Below are positions 39,701-49,981 of a stretch of 64,000 nt of DNA, piece by piece. A model generated the notes under the pieces. It saw nothing but the letters and a program-made list of their open reading frames with translations, had not been told where the DNA came from and did not search any database. Every line of letters starts with the position of its first letter. The first letter of the stretch is position 1. The stretch comes from CBDCYN01 sp965224205. GTDB taxonomy: Bacteria; Planctomycetota; Phycisphaerae; Phycisphaerales; Phycisphaeraceae. The stretch is taken from positions 62,001 through 126,000 of the forward strand of contig CBDCYN010000002.1 in NCBI GenBank assembly GCA_965224205.1, given 5' to 3'. A program made the position numbers and the translations under genes.

Positions 39701-41900
39701 TCGACAGCGCGTTGACCGCGTCCTGCACGTCCATGGCGCTGGCCCCGATCGCTAACGCATCGGTCGTCTGCCCCAGCACGGTGAGCGTGAACATCCCCTC
39801 GTCGCCGGTGATGGTCACGTCCGCCTGGTCCGTGGTCACGGTCGTCGCGACCGTCGGCGTGGGGATGATGTCCCCGTTGTCATCGAGCCCTTCGCCCTGG
39901 AGCACGTACGTGCCGGCGATCCCCGTGTTGGGCACGAATAGCGTCTGGTTGCCCGCCGCCCCCACCAGCAGCACCCCGCTCGAAATCGGCAGCACCCCGT
40001 CGGCCGGCAACGGGTTGGGGATCCCGATCGTCGACAGCACGGTCACGCCCTGGCCCTCGAACACCAGCTCAAACGTGTCGCGTCCCTGCGCGTCCTGAAT
40101 CCGTGTCCCGAACTGGTCGAACGCCTCCTGGCTCGACACGGTGATATCACCGGCGCTATATCCTGGGGTGTCCAGCAACGCGTCGTCCACCGCCCCTTGG
40201 ACCAGCGCCAACCAGTTCATCAAACGTGGTGAAATTTTGGGAAAGGCTCGCCGCGACCGTCGTGGGGATCTGCGCCCCGGTGGGTAGCGTTAGGTCGATC
40301 CCCAGCTGAAGATCCAGCGACAGCTGCGTCTCGAGGTTGATCTTCGCCTCGTCCTCAAGCCCGATCAGGAACGTGATGTCGTCCCCGAAGTTCACCCCCA
40401 AGCTCGGGAAGTCCAGCGACACTGTGGTCTCTTCCGGGGCCGGGGTGAGCATGAACGGCAGGTCGATGCGCAGCGCGTCGTTGAGGTCGTCGAAGCTCAC
40501 CCGCACCTCGCTCATACGCGACGTGTCGTCGAGGAACTCGATGTCGGACCCGTCCAACGCGGTGATTACCAACACCCGCTTAGTCCCCACAGTCTCGACC
40601 GTTACCTCAATGTTGGAATCGTTGATCGCGTCTTCAACATCCTGCGCCAGCTCAGCCAACGGGTCGTTCTGCGCGTTGTTGCCCTGCGTGGCCGAGGCGT
40701 TGAGCGTGATCACCGTGACCGTTGTCCCGGTCGTCGAGCAGGAACTTCACGTCGTTTTCAAGCTCAAACGCACCGGGCGTGCGGTCGCCCACCAGCCGAT
40801 CCGACGGCCCGGTGCCGCTGGCGATCCCCAGCGCCGCCGACCGCCGGCGGCGCGATCCCCAGCGCCCCGCTGATCCGCAATAGCAATTGGTCCACCGTCG
40901 TGGCCGGGGCATCGTTGAGTGGCGTGATCCGCGAACGGAACTCCTCCGCGTAATCCAGCAGCCCATTGACGCTGTTATTGAATAGCGGCAGGTCGGTCGA
41001 AAGGATCGGGTCGTTCTCAAGCCCCTCGAGGTAGTTCACAAAGCCTTCTAAGCCCGCGACCACGTCCTCAAACCCCAGCCCGATCAGCCGCTCGATGTCC
41101 CCGAGGTTGCTGCTAAACGTATCGAACACCGGGTCGGCGTCGGCGAACGCCAGCGACAGGCTGGTGTCGTGGGTGAGTGTGAGCTTCCCGTCCCCGGTCG
41201 AGCCCAAGGTCACGTCCCCGAGCCCGGCGATCGGCCCCAGCACCACCGTTTCGTCCGGGTTAAACGTCGCGGTCAACGGCCGGGGTGGCGCGGATCAACT
41301 CATGGCCCCGGCCCACGCCCAGGTCAGTCAGGTCCACCAGCGTGCCGAACACATCAGCCGGGTCGGTCGCCAGGCGGATGTGATTCGCGTCGAGCACGAC
41401 CACGACGTACTCGGCAGCCGGGTCGTCGTTGACGTCGGTCAACCCCCCGATGGGCGAATTGCCCAATTCCTGGTGCGCGTCATACGTGACGATGTCGCCG
41501 TTCGTGAACCCGTGCCTCGGCAGCAGCAGCATGTCCCCGTCGATCGCCCGTTGCAGGCTCGCGGCCAGGTCACCGATCGTGGTGTTGCCCTGTGTGTCGC
41601 CCTCGAACAACGTGACCGGGATCGGGTCGCCGCCGTCGACCGCGATCGTGAACACCGCGTTGGCGCCGAGGTCGAAATCCTGCGGCTGCCGCTGACCGGT
41701 CAGCGTCGACGCCGCCACAGCCGTCGCGTCGAACCCCAACGCCGTCGATGCACCCACCCACACGCCCGGTGCTGGCCGACACCTGCGCAAACGCGGCGTT
41801 GGGGATGTCCAGGAACACCGGGTCGAGGTTCAGCAACACCGACGCGTTGGCCCCCTCCGTCGTCCCGTCAGACCCGGTCCCACGTCAGTTCCACCGATTC
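36490..41900 (-). pseudogene. Frame-broken middle segment of the giant surface protein
   Basis: About 1,800 codons spread over more than a dozen overlapping short frames that join with single-base shifts. Domain sense is kept throughout: for example SFTLEFDGQTTDAITKG (about 38.05 kb) continues after a shift as VAVTLTTAGNVDTYTVTFEG (about 37.9 kb). Across 37.68-37.44 kb the phrases LTNNDALFLLTV, NANDPVKVPVNIDGNLATV and KLQTAINTALSGAGIG follow one another in three frames. Several breaks fall in C-runs (36761-36764, 36997-37002, 37574 area, 37736-37740). There are no internal starts with ribosome sites and no in-frame stops beyond those caused by shifts. As written the gene would be inactive. 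Sequence error is more likely than decay, but neither is proven. Confidence 0.75.
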
Positions 41901-44900
41901 GGTGAGCCGATCCATCGAGCGTCGTGTTGTCGACCTTGGTCCCGCCCGTGACCGGGTCGACGAAGTCGATGCGCGCATTGGCGCCCACGTCCGATTGCGC
42001 CGGTCAGGTCCACACCCAGGAACCCGATCCGCCCCGAGCCTTCGATGGTCGGGTTGGCGGCGCTGAACGTCGCGTCGATGCTGCTGCTATCGAGGAAGAA
42101 CACGTCCGACCGCGTACGGGCCAAAAGGTCGACCCGGCCGCGCGTCGCTTCCTGTGGGTCCAGTGACACCTGCAGCCCGGTGATCGGGTCCTTCTGCGTC
42201 GCCGCGCGGAAACGCAACTCCGAAACCGTCGCGTTATCTACACCCGGCGATAACTCTAGATCGGCCTGTAGCCGCAGCGCCGAGATCCCCGTGCCTTGCA
42301 GAGGCGAGAACCCGATGCGCACCTGATCGCCCGCCGCCCCCGTGCCCGACGGGCTGACCACCACCGCCCCGACCGGCCCGGCCAGCGACATCACCTTCGA
42401 CCCACTGATCGTCAGTGACAGGTTGCCGCTGATGTTGCTGACGGTCACGGTCTCGACGATCCCGGCATTGCTTAGCGCCGTGTTGATCGCAGTTTCAAGC
42501 GGCGTGATCACAACGTTCGGGTCGGCGCTCGTGTCACCAGCCGCCAGGCGCACCAGCACCGTGGTCCCGACATTCGGCGACGACGCGTCCGCGACCGTTA
42601 GTGCAAACAGCGCGTCCTGGGCCGAAACCGCCGGCCCGCTACCTGCCGTCAGCGTCGCCGCGGGTGTCGTCGACGCGGTGAACCCGAGGGCGGCGCCGAA
42701 TACGGCTTGGTCGAGGGCTCCCTGAAGGTCCTCCGCCAGCCCGTTGATACGCGAATCGGTCTGCCCGTCGGCGAACCCGAAGGCGTTGCGCTGCGTCGCT
42801 GGGTCGATGTCGGTGTTCGACACGCGGAGCGTCACGATGTTGCTGCCCGATAGGGCATCGAGCGTGAGCTGATCCGACGCCGACCCGGTCAGTGATGCGC
42901 CAACCAGGGTGTTCAGGCTCAGCGCGCTGGGGTTGCCCACCGCCACCGCGGTAGCCAGCCCGCTCTGGATGTCGCTCAACAGGTCTGTTAACGAAGCATT
43001 GCCCAGCGTGCGCCCCGGGCTGGTGACCGCCATCGATGTCGTGCCCGCCGGCGCCGTCAACACGATGTTCGAGCCCGACAGCGACGCCGTGAGATTCAAC
43101 CCAGACGCCATCGCCGTCAGACCCAACGCCACGTTGATATCCGCCACCAGTAGGTCGAGGCGCTCGCTGATCGCCGTGAAGCTCAGCGTGGACGTGCCGT
43201 CGTTGGCCGTGAGCGTCAGGTTGCCGTCGAGCTTGGCGACCGTGACCACGTTGGCCCCGAACTGCGCATCAATCGCGGCCTGCAACCCCGTGACCAGAGC
43301 GTCGATATCCGCGATCACCCCGCCGGGGGCCAGGGTGACGGTGTGCGTCGTGGCGGTCGAGCCGTCGTCGACGGTTAGGTCGAACGTCACGTCCTGCGTA
43401 ATCGGTTCGAACAGGATCTCGGAGGCGGTCGAAGACGGGTTGGCGTTGGGGGTGTAGAGCGTGCCCAAACCGGTCAGGGTCGTGGCCGGCGTGACGGTAT
43501 CGGCGAGCCCCAGCTTCGGGCCCACGGCGGTGAGGTTGTCGTCGGTCGAACTGGCCGGCACCAGCACCAGCAGGTTTTGACCGTCGACCGTCACCCCCAG
43601 CGTCACATCGCCCGCCAGCACGACGTTCGCGGGCAGCACCGCGTTGGTCGCCGTGACACTGTCCGTGCCGGTCTCGGTCCCGTCGAACCCCAGCTCATTC
43701 CCGTCGTACACCGGTACCAGCACCTGGTACGTCTGGCTGGTGCCCGACGTGTCAACAGTTTCAAGTTCGAAGAAGATATCCCCGCCCGGTGCCACGGCCG
43801 GGATCGTCTGACCCGTTAGCGCGGCCAGACGGGTCGCGTTAGCGGCGGTATCGGCCGTGGGTAGGGTCACGTCGTACGCCACGTCATCGATGAACAGGGT
43901 GAACACCGCGTCGGTCGTGAGCACCCCGTCCGCGGGCACGCCCTCGTTCTCCGCGCCCTGGCGTAGTTGCACGGCCGTGACCCACCCGACCCCGGAGCTG
44001 ACCGTGACCCGTGTGTTGTCCGGGGTGACGTCGGCTTGGATGTTCCCGTCGGAAAACCCGCCATCAACCCGGTTGAACGTCAACGTATCGATGGCCGTGG
44101 CGCTGCCCGAGGCTTCTGAGAACGTCAGCCGCGTACCGGCGCCGTCCTTGCCCGCCTCCACGATCCCGGCCAGGCTGTTCGGGGCGCGCAGCGAATGGCC
44201 GGTGCCCGATCCAAGAGCGGTAAGATCGACCGAGAACTGCCCATCACCCAACAAAGCGACGCTTCGCGAAACCGCCAGCCGCACGTCGCTGGTCGTGTCG
44301 CCATCAGAGGTAACACGGAACACGAAATAGCTCTCCCCGTCGACCAGGCCCTCGATACTGGTCCCTCCGCCGTTGCGGTAAACCACCTCGTCCCCGTCGG
44401 CGAAGACCGCGAACCGTGGGTTGGAGAACTTGTTGTCCGCGAGGCTGATCGTCGTGTCGGTGTCGCCGGTGCCGTCGAAGGTCACGCTTGTCAGCGCGAT
44501 TGCCTGGTTGATCTTGTCGACCGCCGCGTCGATCCCGGTGAAGGTGGTGGGGATCAGGTCGATCGGCATGAACACCGGGGTGGGAGAATCCCCGTTGACC
44601 GACAGGGCGAACACGACGTTGCCGGTGAACAGGCTGTCATCGAACAACCGGTCGGCGGTGATCGAGCTCGTCGGCGTGGCCGAACCGTCGAAGTAATTGA
44701 AACCCAACGCCTGGGCCGAGCCGCTCAGCAGCGCCTCGTCGATCCGGTTTTCGATGTCATCCCTCAGGTCGGCCGGGCCGGTGTTGGTCGTGGTGTCGGC
44801 GACCGGGACGGTGACCGTAAACGTCAGGTTGTCGTCGTTGTTGAGGATCACGTCGAAGGTCAGGTCCGAAGTGAGCTTCCCGTCGGCCGGGGCTTCGATC

Positions 44901-47900
44901 CCCGCCCCGTCGTTGACCGGAAGCGGCGGGGCGAGTGTAAACGGCGCCCGCGCGGCCAAATCGATCCCGAACGAAAGATCGAACGTGAGGGTGTTGCCCC
45001 CGGTGTCGAGCAGGTCGCTTGAGACCGCGTCTTCGAGCACGTCCAGATCCAGCCCCAGATCGATCGCCAGCTGCGGCAGGGCCAGGTCGTGCGTCCATTG
45101 CAGGCGGTACGTCAACGACTGGGCTGACGCGTCGTACGTCGGCGTGACGGTCACCCCCAAGACGTCGGTCAAGATTGCACCGAGGTCCTGGGCATTGGCG
45201 AAGCCGGAGATCTGCGTCGAGACCTCCCCACCCAGCGGAACGGTCAGCCCGGTCACCACCGTGATATCCCCAGCGGTCAGCGCCGTGGTGTTGCCGCTTA
45301 ACGCCCCCTGGAAGTTGATCGTATACACCCGCTGATCGAACGCGGTCTCGCTCACCGACACCGACACATCGCCAGATGAAACCCCGGTCAGCCCTTCCAG
45401 CGCGGTCTGGATATCTGCTGCCGTGGCCGTGGCCGACAAACGCGGGGTAGTGGCCGACCCGAACGTGAACGTGTAGCTACCCCCGACGCCCGTGACTGTT
45501 ACCGTCTGAGCCGTGGGCGTGGTCGCGTTGATGGCCACCGACCCCGGCAATTGCCGCTGAAGCACGTCCCGCCCAAACGCTCCGTCGAGGTCGTACACGT
45601 CCCCGAGCGTTTCGATCCGCACCTCATGGCCCAGCGTCAGCGGCGTGGTGTTGGCCCCAAGCGTACTCTGAAACGTTACGGTGTATTCACGCTGATCGTC
45701 GGCGATGTCCGTGCGTGTGACCGAAACGTTCCCGGACCCGACGTTCGTCAACAACGCGATCGCGTCGCGCACCTGATCCCCCGTCGCGGTCGCCGGGATC
45801 ACGCGCGTCGTCTCGGCCCCGAATACCAGCGTAAACGCCCCGTCGTTGCCGGCCACATTGATTTTCTGCGATAGCCGGTCCGTCGAATCGATCGTCACCG
45901 TGATGTTGTCGTCGAACCGGTCGGCGAACGGGATATCGAACGCGAACAGCGGCCCGTCGGCCAGGTCACGCAATGTGCGTTGGAGCCCGCCCAGCATCTC
46001 GGTCACGTCGCCCGGCAGCACAGCCGCGAAGTCGTTGAGGACGTTGATGTTGTCGTTCGGGTCACCGTCGATAATCTCGAAGCGGGGGATAACATTGAAC
46101 AAACGATCCTGGTCGGTCACGACGCGGAACGCCAAGTCATCGAGCACCCCGGTCTGGGTCGTCGACACGCCCGAGTCGGCGACGAACCGGAACCGACTCA
46201 AGAAATAATCGCTGCCGCCGCCGGCCGGGCCGGTGGTAATGAGCGTGCTAAGGTCAGCGCCGGCGACGGTGTTCTCATCGAGCACGATTGAGCTATCAAA
46301 GGTCGCGTCCACGGGCCCGCTGTGTACGGCCACTTGGTCGACCCCCACGTCCGGCAGGGCCATCAGCGCCGCGGTCACGTCGGACTCCATCGCATCGAAC
46401 GCGATCGGCGCCGTTTCCCGACCGTTGACGATCAGGGTGTACGAACCCCCGGTCGCGTCGACCGAGATCGTGTATTGCTCATTAAGGACGTCGCTGCCGT
46501 CGGTGATTTTGGTGGCCGTCACCGTCGCCCCGCCGCCCGTGAGGCTGTTCGTGCCCAGAGTCACGTCCGGCACGTCGGTGGTGGCCAGGTCGTTGACGAA
46601 CTCGACCGTGTAGTCAAACCCCACCCCGGTCGCGGTGCGTGTGACCATGACGTTATCACCCGACGGCGCGACCACCTGCCCCCCGAGGAACCCGAAGTCG
46701 GCTTGGAAGTTCAGGTCCCGTTCCAGGGCGTCACCGTTAACCGACAGGCTCGAAAGGCTCACGAAGAAGTCTTCGGTGTTCGTGCCGGTGACCCCGAACT
46801 CGAACGACATCGACATCGCGGTGTTGAGGTCGACGATGTCGCGCGCGGTGTTGGGGTCGAACGTCAGCCCCAACGAGTCCGCGTCGTCGCCGAGGTCTAG
46901 GTCGAAAGCCGTCGTGCGCGCGGCGCTGAGCGACAGCACATACGTAATGGTCGGGACGTTCCCGGTAAACGCGACCGTGCGGGCGAGGCTGTCGATCTTC
47001 AGCGATAGGTCGCCCAAGACCAGATCACCGGCGACCTCGGGCAATGTCGCGGCCAACCCGGTCAGGTCCAGGGCTGCTAATGCGTCGCGCAGCTCGTCGA
47101 CGGTGTTGTTGGCCTGATTGGTGATCTGATCGTCGATCTGGCGGCGCAACTCGTCGAACACCTGCCCCACGCCCATCGCCCGCCCCAGGGACACCTCTCC
47201 GCCCGTGATCGCATCGCCGCCAGGCGCGATCGTAACTGTGTTGTCGCTAAGCGTCGGGATAATCTCGCCAAGCGCCCCCTGTCCCTCGATCCGCTTGCCC
47301 AGCGCCGCCAACCCGGTCAGGCCCGTATCGAGCAGCCCGGTTAGGTCGTTGATGAGGGTCACCGGTTCGACCAGGACGATGGTCCCAGTGGTCTTGAGCG
47401 CGGTCTGCGTCCCGTTCATGCGGTGGACAATCACCTCACCCGGCCGCACCTCGATGTCCTCGCCCATCGCGTCGATGGTCACCGTGGACGCCGCGTCCCC
47501 GACGGTGACCTCCTCGATCGCGGAGAAGCTCACCGTGCTCGTATTCTGGACCACCGAGGTCGGGGTGACGTCGAACGCGCCGGTCCCGGTCACAAACAGT
47601 TGGTCGAGATTTGCGTGGTCCCCGCCGTCGATCGTGAGCGTGGTCCCGGCGGGTACACCGCTCATGGCTACCGTGATCGTGTCGTCACCTGCGCCGCTGG
47701 CGAGCGTGCCATCCAAGCTGCCGGTAGACGTGACATCAAATGTATCGGCGCCGCTGGAGCCGGTGAGGTTTTCAATACCCGTGAAGCTCACCAGCGTCGT
47801 CATGCCGGTCGAGTCGGCGAGGGTTCCCGCATTGGCGGCGTTGACCGTCCATTGGCTGTCGGCGTCCGGGCCCACCAAGACATCGCTACCCCCACCGCCG

Positions 47901-49387
47901 GCGAGCGTCCCAGACAAGCTGCCCAGGGTCGTGACCGTGAACGTGTCAACATTCGCACCGCCGGTGAGGTTTTCAACTCCCGTGAAGCTCACCAGGGTCG
48001 TCGCGCCGGTCGAGTCAGCGAGGGTTCCCGCGTTGGCGGCGTTGACCGTCCACTGGCTGTCAGCATCCGGGCCCACCAAGACATCACTACCCCCACCGCC
48101 GGCGAGCGTCCCGGACAAGCTGCCCAGGGTCGTGACCGTGAACGTGTCAACATTCGCGCCGCCGGTGAGGTTTTCAACGCCGGTAAAGCTGACCAGTGTC
48201 GTCGCGCCCGTCGAATCGGCGAGGGTCCCGGCATTGGCAGCATTAACCGTCCACTGGCTGTCGGCGTCTGGCCCCACCAAGACATCACTACCCCCACCGC
48301 CGGCGAGCGTCCCGGACAAGCTGCCCAGGGTCGTGACCGTGAACGTGTCAACATTCGCGCCGCCGGTGAGGTTTTCAATACCCGTGAAGCTGACCAGGGT
48401 CGTCATGCCGGTCGAGTCGACAAGGGTTCCCGCGTCAGCACCGTTGACCGTCCATTGACTGTCGGCGTCTGGGCCCACTAAAACATTGTCACCTCCGCCG
48501 CCGGTGAGAGTATCAATCCCGGTGAAATTGACGAGGGTCGTGGCGCCGGTGGAATCAGCGAGGCTGCCCGCGTTAGCTGCGGAGACGGTCCACTGGCTAT
48601 CGGCGTTGGGGCCAACCAAGACGTCGCTGGCCCCGCCGCTATCGATGATTGAAATCGGCGCTGTGGATCCGGCGTCGATCACGGTGTAGGTATCGGCGCC
48701 GCTACCGCCGTTGAGGGCCTCGACCGCGAGGGTCGTGATATCCCCCGTGAGCGTGCCCGGGGCTGTGGCGACAATCTGCCAATCGTTGTCGGCGTCGCCA
48801 CCGGTGAGGCTATCAGCGGTCCCGCCCGCTCCATCGAACAGCACGGGGGCACGGACCTCGCCGGCATCAATAAAGCTCGCGTCGATGGTGACCGAATCGT
48901 CGCCCGTGGTGCCCGTGATCTGGATGCTGTCACACGCGGCGGAGAAAAACACGCTAACCGCGACGGAATTGTCCCCAGCGCGGAGGATCTCCACCATGCC
49001 GTTGGCGGGGTCGGTGTCGCCTAGGTCGTTGAACGTGACGATGATCGCGCTGCCGATCGTCATCATGTCGTCGCCGTCGGCGCTCATGTCGATCAGGAGA
49101 TCACCCGACAGCAATACCCGCTGTTCGAGGGGCTCTAAGCCAAAGATGATCCGGTAGGCTGATACATCGGCCAGCGACGTGGTGACCCAATCGCCAGCCG
49201 TGCGTGCCTGATCCACGAGCTCACGGAACGAGCCAGCCCGTGGTTCCGCCGCGCGGCCAGGCCGCCGTGCCATACCTCTACTTCTCGGATTCCCTGGACG
49301 CCGCCTGGGCTGGTGCCCCCGCTGACGGACCAAGACTTCGTGATACCACGAGGAAAGGATCTTGTAGATGCGAGAGTTTCTCATCAT
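41885..49387 (-). CDS. Giant surface protein, N-terminal part with LEPR-type motif
   Basis: True start of the giant gene: ATG 49387, preceded by GGAGG (complement of 49396-49400) at 8-base spacing. The first 80 residues are basic and end in GLEPLEQRVLLSGD (residues 83-96), the planctomycete LEPR-xLL surface-protein motif. Residues about 250-560 are the 67-residue tandem repeats. The rest is beta-rich and contains several about 80-residue modules (VTGVGGSYTFTFGSATTPR followed by YTINFQGALSGNTTALTAG at about 45.4 kb) and a state-type module (GDEVVYRNGGG, IEGLVDGESYFVF at about 44.35 kb). The frame is uninterrupted for 2,500 codons and then breaks near 41.89 kb; downstream coding sense continues. 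Taken to the stop at 13653, the repaired gene is 35,735 bases, about 11,900 residues. Probably exported; no dedicated secretion genes are adjacent. Confidence 0.85.
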   Translation of the reverse strand: MMRNSRIYKILSSWYHEVLVRQRGHQPRRRPGNPRSRGMARRPGRAAEPRAGSFRELVDQARTAGDWVTTSLADVSAYRIIFGLEPLEQRVLLSGDLLIDMSADGDDMMTIGSAIIVTFNDLGDTDPANGMVEILRAGDNSVAVSVFFSAACDSIQITGTTGDDSVTIDASFIDAGEVRAPVLFDGAGGTADSLTGGDADNDWQIVATAPGTLTGDITTLAVEALNGGSGADTYTVIDAGSTAPISIIDSGGASDVLVGPNADSQWTVSAANAGSLADSTGATTLVNFTGIDTLTGGGGDNVLVGPDADSQWTVNGADAGTLVDSTGMTTLVSFTGIENLTGGANVDTFTVTTLGSLSGTLAGGGGSDVLVGPDADSQWTVNAANAGTLADSTGATTLVSFTGVENLTGGANVDTFTVTTLGSLSGTLAGGGGSDVLVGPDADSQWTVNAANAGTLADSTGATTLVSFTGVENLTGGANVDTFTVTTLGSLSGTLAGGGGSDVLVGPDADSQWTVNAANAGTLADSTGMTTLVSFTGIENLTGSSGADTFDVTSTGSLDGTLASGAGDDTITVAMSGVPAGTTLTIDGGDHANLDQLFVTGTGAFDVTPTSVVQNTSTVSFSAIEEVTVGDAASTVTIDAMGEDIEVRPGEVIVHRMNGTQTALKTTGTIVLVEPVTLINDLTGLLDTGLTGLAALGKRIEGQGALGEIIPTLSDNTVTIAPGGDAITGGEVSLGRAMGVGQVFDELRRQIDDQITNQANNTVDELRDALAALDLTGLAATLPEVAGDLVLGDLSLKIDSLARTVAFTGNVPTITYVLSLSAARTTAFDLDLGDDADSLGLTFDPNTARDIVDLNTAMSMSFEFGVTGTNTEDFFVSLSSLSVNGDALERDLNFQADFGFLGGQVVAPSGDNVMVTRTATGVGFDYTVEFVNDLATTDVPDVTLGTNSLTGGGATVTATKITDGSDVLNEQYTISVDATGGSYTLIVNGRETAPIAFDAMESDVTAALMALPDVGVDQVAVHSGPVDATFDSSIVLDENTVAGADLSTLITTGPAGGGSDYFLSRFRFVADSGVSTTQTGVLDDLAFRVVTDQDRLFNVIPRFEIIDGDPNDNINVLNDFAAVLPGDVTEMLGGLQRTLRDLADGPLFAFDIPFADRFDDNITVTIDSTDRLSQKINVAGNDGAFTLVFGAETTRVIPATATGDQVRDAIALLTNVGSGNVSVTRTDIADDQREYTVTFQSTLGANTTPLTLGHEVRIETLGDVYDLDGAFGRDVLQRQLPGSVAINATTPTAQTVTVTGVGGSYTFTFGSATTPRLSATATAADIQTALEGLTGVSSGDVSVSVSETAFDQRVYTINFQGALSGNTTALTAGDITVVTGLTVPLGGEVSTQISGFANAQDLGAILTDVLGVTVTPTYDASAQSLTYRLQWTHDLALPQLAIDLGLDLDVLEDAVSSDLLDTGGNTLTFDLSFGIDLAARAPFTLAPPLPVNDGAGIEAPADGKLTSDLTFDVILNNDDNLTFTVTVPVADTTTNTGPADLRDDIENRIDEALLSGSAQALGFNYFDGSATPTSSITADRLFDDSLFTGNVVFALSVNGDSPTPVFMPIDLIPTTFTGIDAAVDKINQAIALTSVTFDGTGDTDTTISLADNKFSNPRFAVFADGDEVVYRNGGGTSIEGLVDGESYFVFRVTSDGDTTSDVRLAVSRSVALLGDGQFSVDLTALGSGTGHSLRAPNSLAGIVEAGKDGAGTRLTFSEASGSATAIDTLTFNRVDGGFSDGNIQADVTPDNTRVTVSSGVGWVTAVQLRQGAENEGVPADGVLTTDAVFTLFIDDVAYDVTLPTADTAANATRLAALTGQTIPAVAPGGDIFFELETVDTSGTSQTYQVLVPVYDGNELGFDGTETGTDSVTATNAVLPANVVLAGDVTLGVTVDGQNLLVLVPASSTDDNLTAVGPKLGLADTVTPATTLTGLGTLYTPNANPSSTASEILFEPITQDVTFDLTVDDGSTATTHTVTLAPGGVIADIDALVTGLQAAIDAQFGANVVTVAKLDGNLTLTANDGTSTLSFTAISERLDLLVADINVALGLTAMASGLNLTASLSGSNIVLTAPAGTTSMAVTSPGRTLGNASLTDLLSDIQSGLATAVAVGNPSALSLNTLVGASLTGSASDQLTLDALSGSNIVTLRVSNTDIDPATQRNAFGFADGQTDSRINGLAEDLQGALDQAVFGAALGFTASTTPAATLTAGSGPAVSAQDALFALTVADASSPNVGTTVLVRLAAGDTSADPNVVITPLETAINTALSNAGIVETVTVSNISGNLSLTISGSKVMSLAGPVGAVVVSPSGTGAAGDQVRIGFSPLQGTGISALRLQADLELSPGVDNATVSELRFRAATQKDPITGLQVSLDPQEATRGRVDLLARTRSDVFFLDSSSIDATFSAANPTIEGSGRIGFLGVDLTGAIGRGRQCAHRLRRPGHGRDQGRQHDARWIGSPNRWN
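47690..48660 (-). repeat. 201-bp in-frame tandem repeats in the giant gene
   Basis: The phrase GTGACCGTGAACGTGTCAAC (+ strand) occurs at 47931, 48132 and 48333, i.e. exact 201-base (67-codon) steps. Near-identical core units are flanked by diverged ones on both sides. Each unit encodes WTVNAANAGTLADSTG, TTLVSFTGVENLTGG and VDTFTVTTLGSLSGTLAGG. The high DNA identity between units indicates recent duplication, and copy number may vary between strains. Confidence 0.88.
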
Positions 49388-49680
49388 GGCATTGGCCTCC
49401 GTACCCGACAAGAAGCCGGGCTGAGTTAGGATGTCAATTTGTTAAGATAAAGAATGAATTGTCATGATTTTAATAAAAGACAAGGAAAAAATACCTATTC
49501 AAGTCTTCTCACGAAATACAACAACGTGAATTGAGAACCGCTGCCTCAACTCACGTCTCATTTAAACCAAAATCAAAAAAAGAACTATCATACGCCTCCA
49601 CTGGATTCCCCAAAGCGTCTGGGGCCGACCAACCGCCACGTCACACAGATGATGTTTTACTGCACGGCTTCCGAGATTAA

Positions 49681-49981
49681 GACCGTGTATAAGAAGCGTA
49701 TTAAGCCCCATATTCGGGCGCCACTTCAACGCCGTGAACTAAGAATACAAGCATTCACGTTAAGTGAATATATTAAAAGCAATTAAGATAGTTCAAACCA
49801 AGCGATGACTCTCAGTTGATCCAATAGTCGAACATTGTGTGTTCTGAACTTAAGAGCAAAGATCGGCAGTTAGTTCACGGCGTTGGGTGCCACTGGCCGC
49901 TTGCCAGTCCGTATTTTTTTTCGACGTCCGTCGCACTGGCGGGCAAGCCACTAATGGCACATCACCTCTTACACACGGCCT
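49681..49981. repeat. Nested inverted repeat, MITE-like
   Basis: A perfect 16-base inverted repeat CAACGCCGTGAACTAA (49727-49742) / TTAGTTCACGGCGTTG (49870-49885). Around it, GACCGTGTATAAGAAG (49681 on) is complementary with few mismatches to the CTCTTACACACGGCC end (to 49981). The right part contains its own palindrome, TGCCACTGGCCGCTTGCCAG (about 49888-49907) against the CGCACTGGCGGGCAAGCC region (about 49931-49948). The outer GACCGTGTGTgAGAA and inner TGCCACTGGC parts recur at 57441-57498, so this is a second dispersed family. Confidence 0.6.

Noticed and set aside
47690..48660. CRISPR-like regular repeats
   Set aside because: Units are 201 bases, contiguous, in frame and encode protein. 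There are no spacers and no cas genes.
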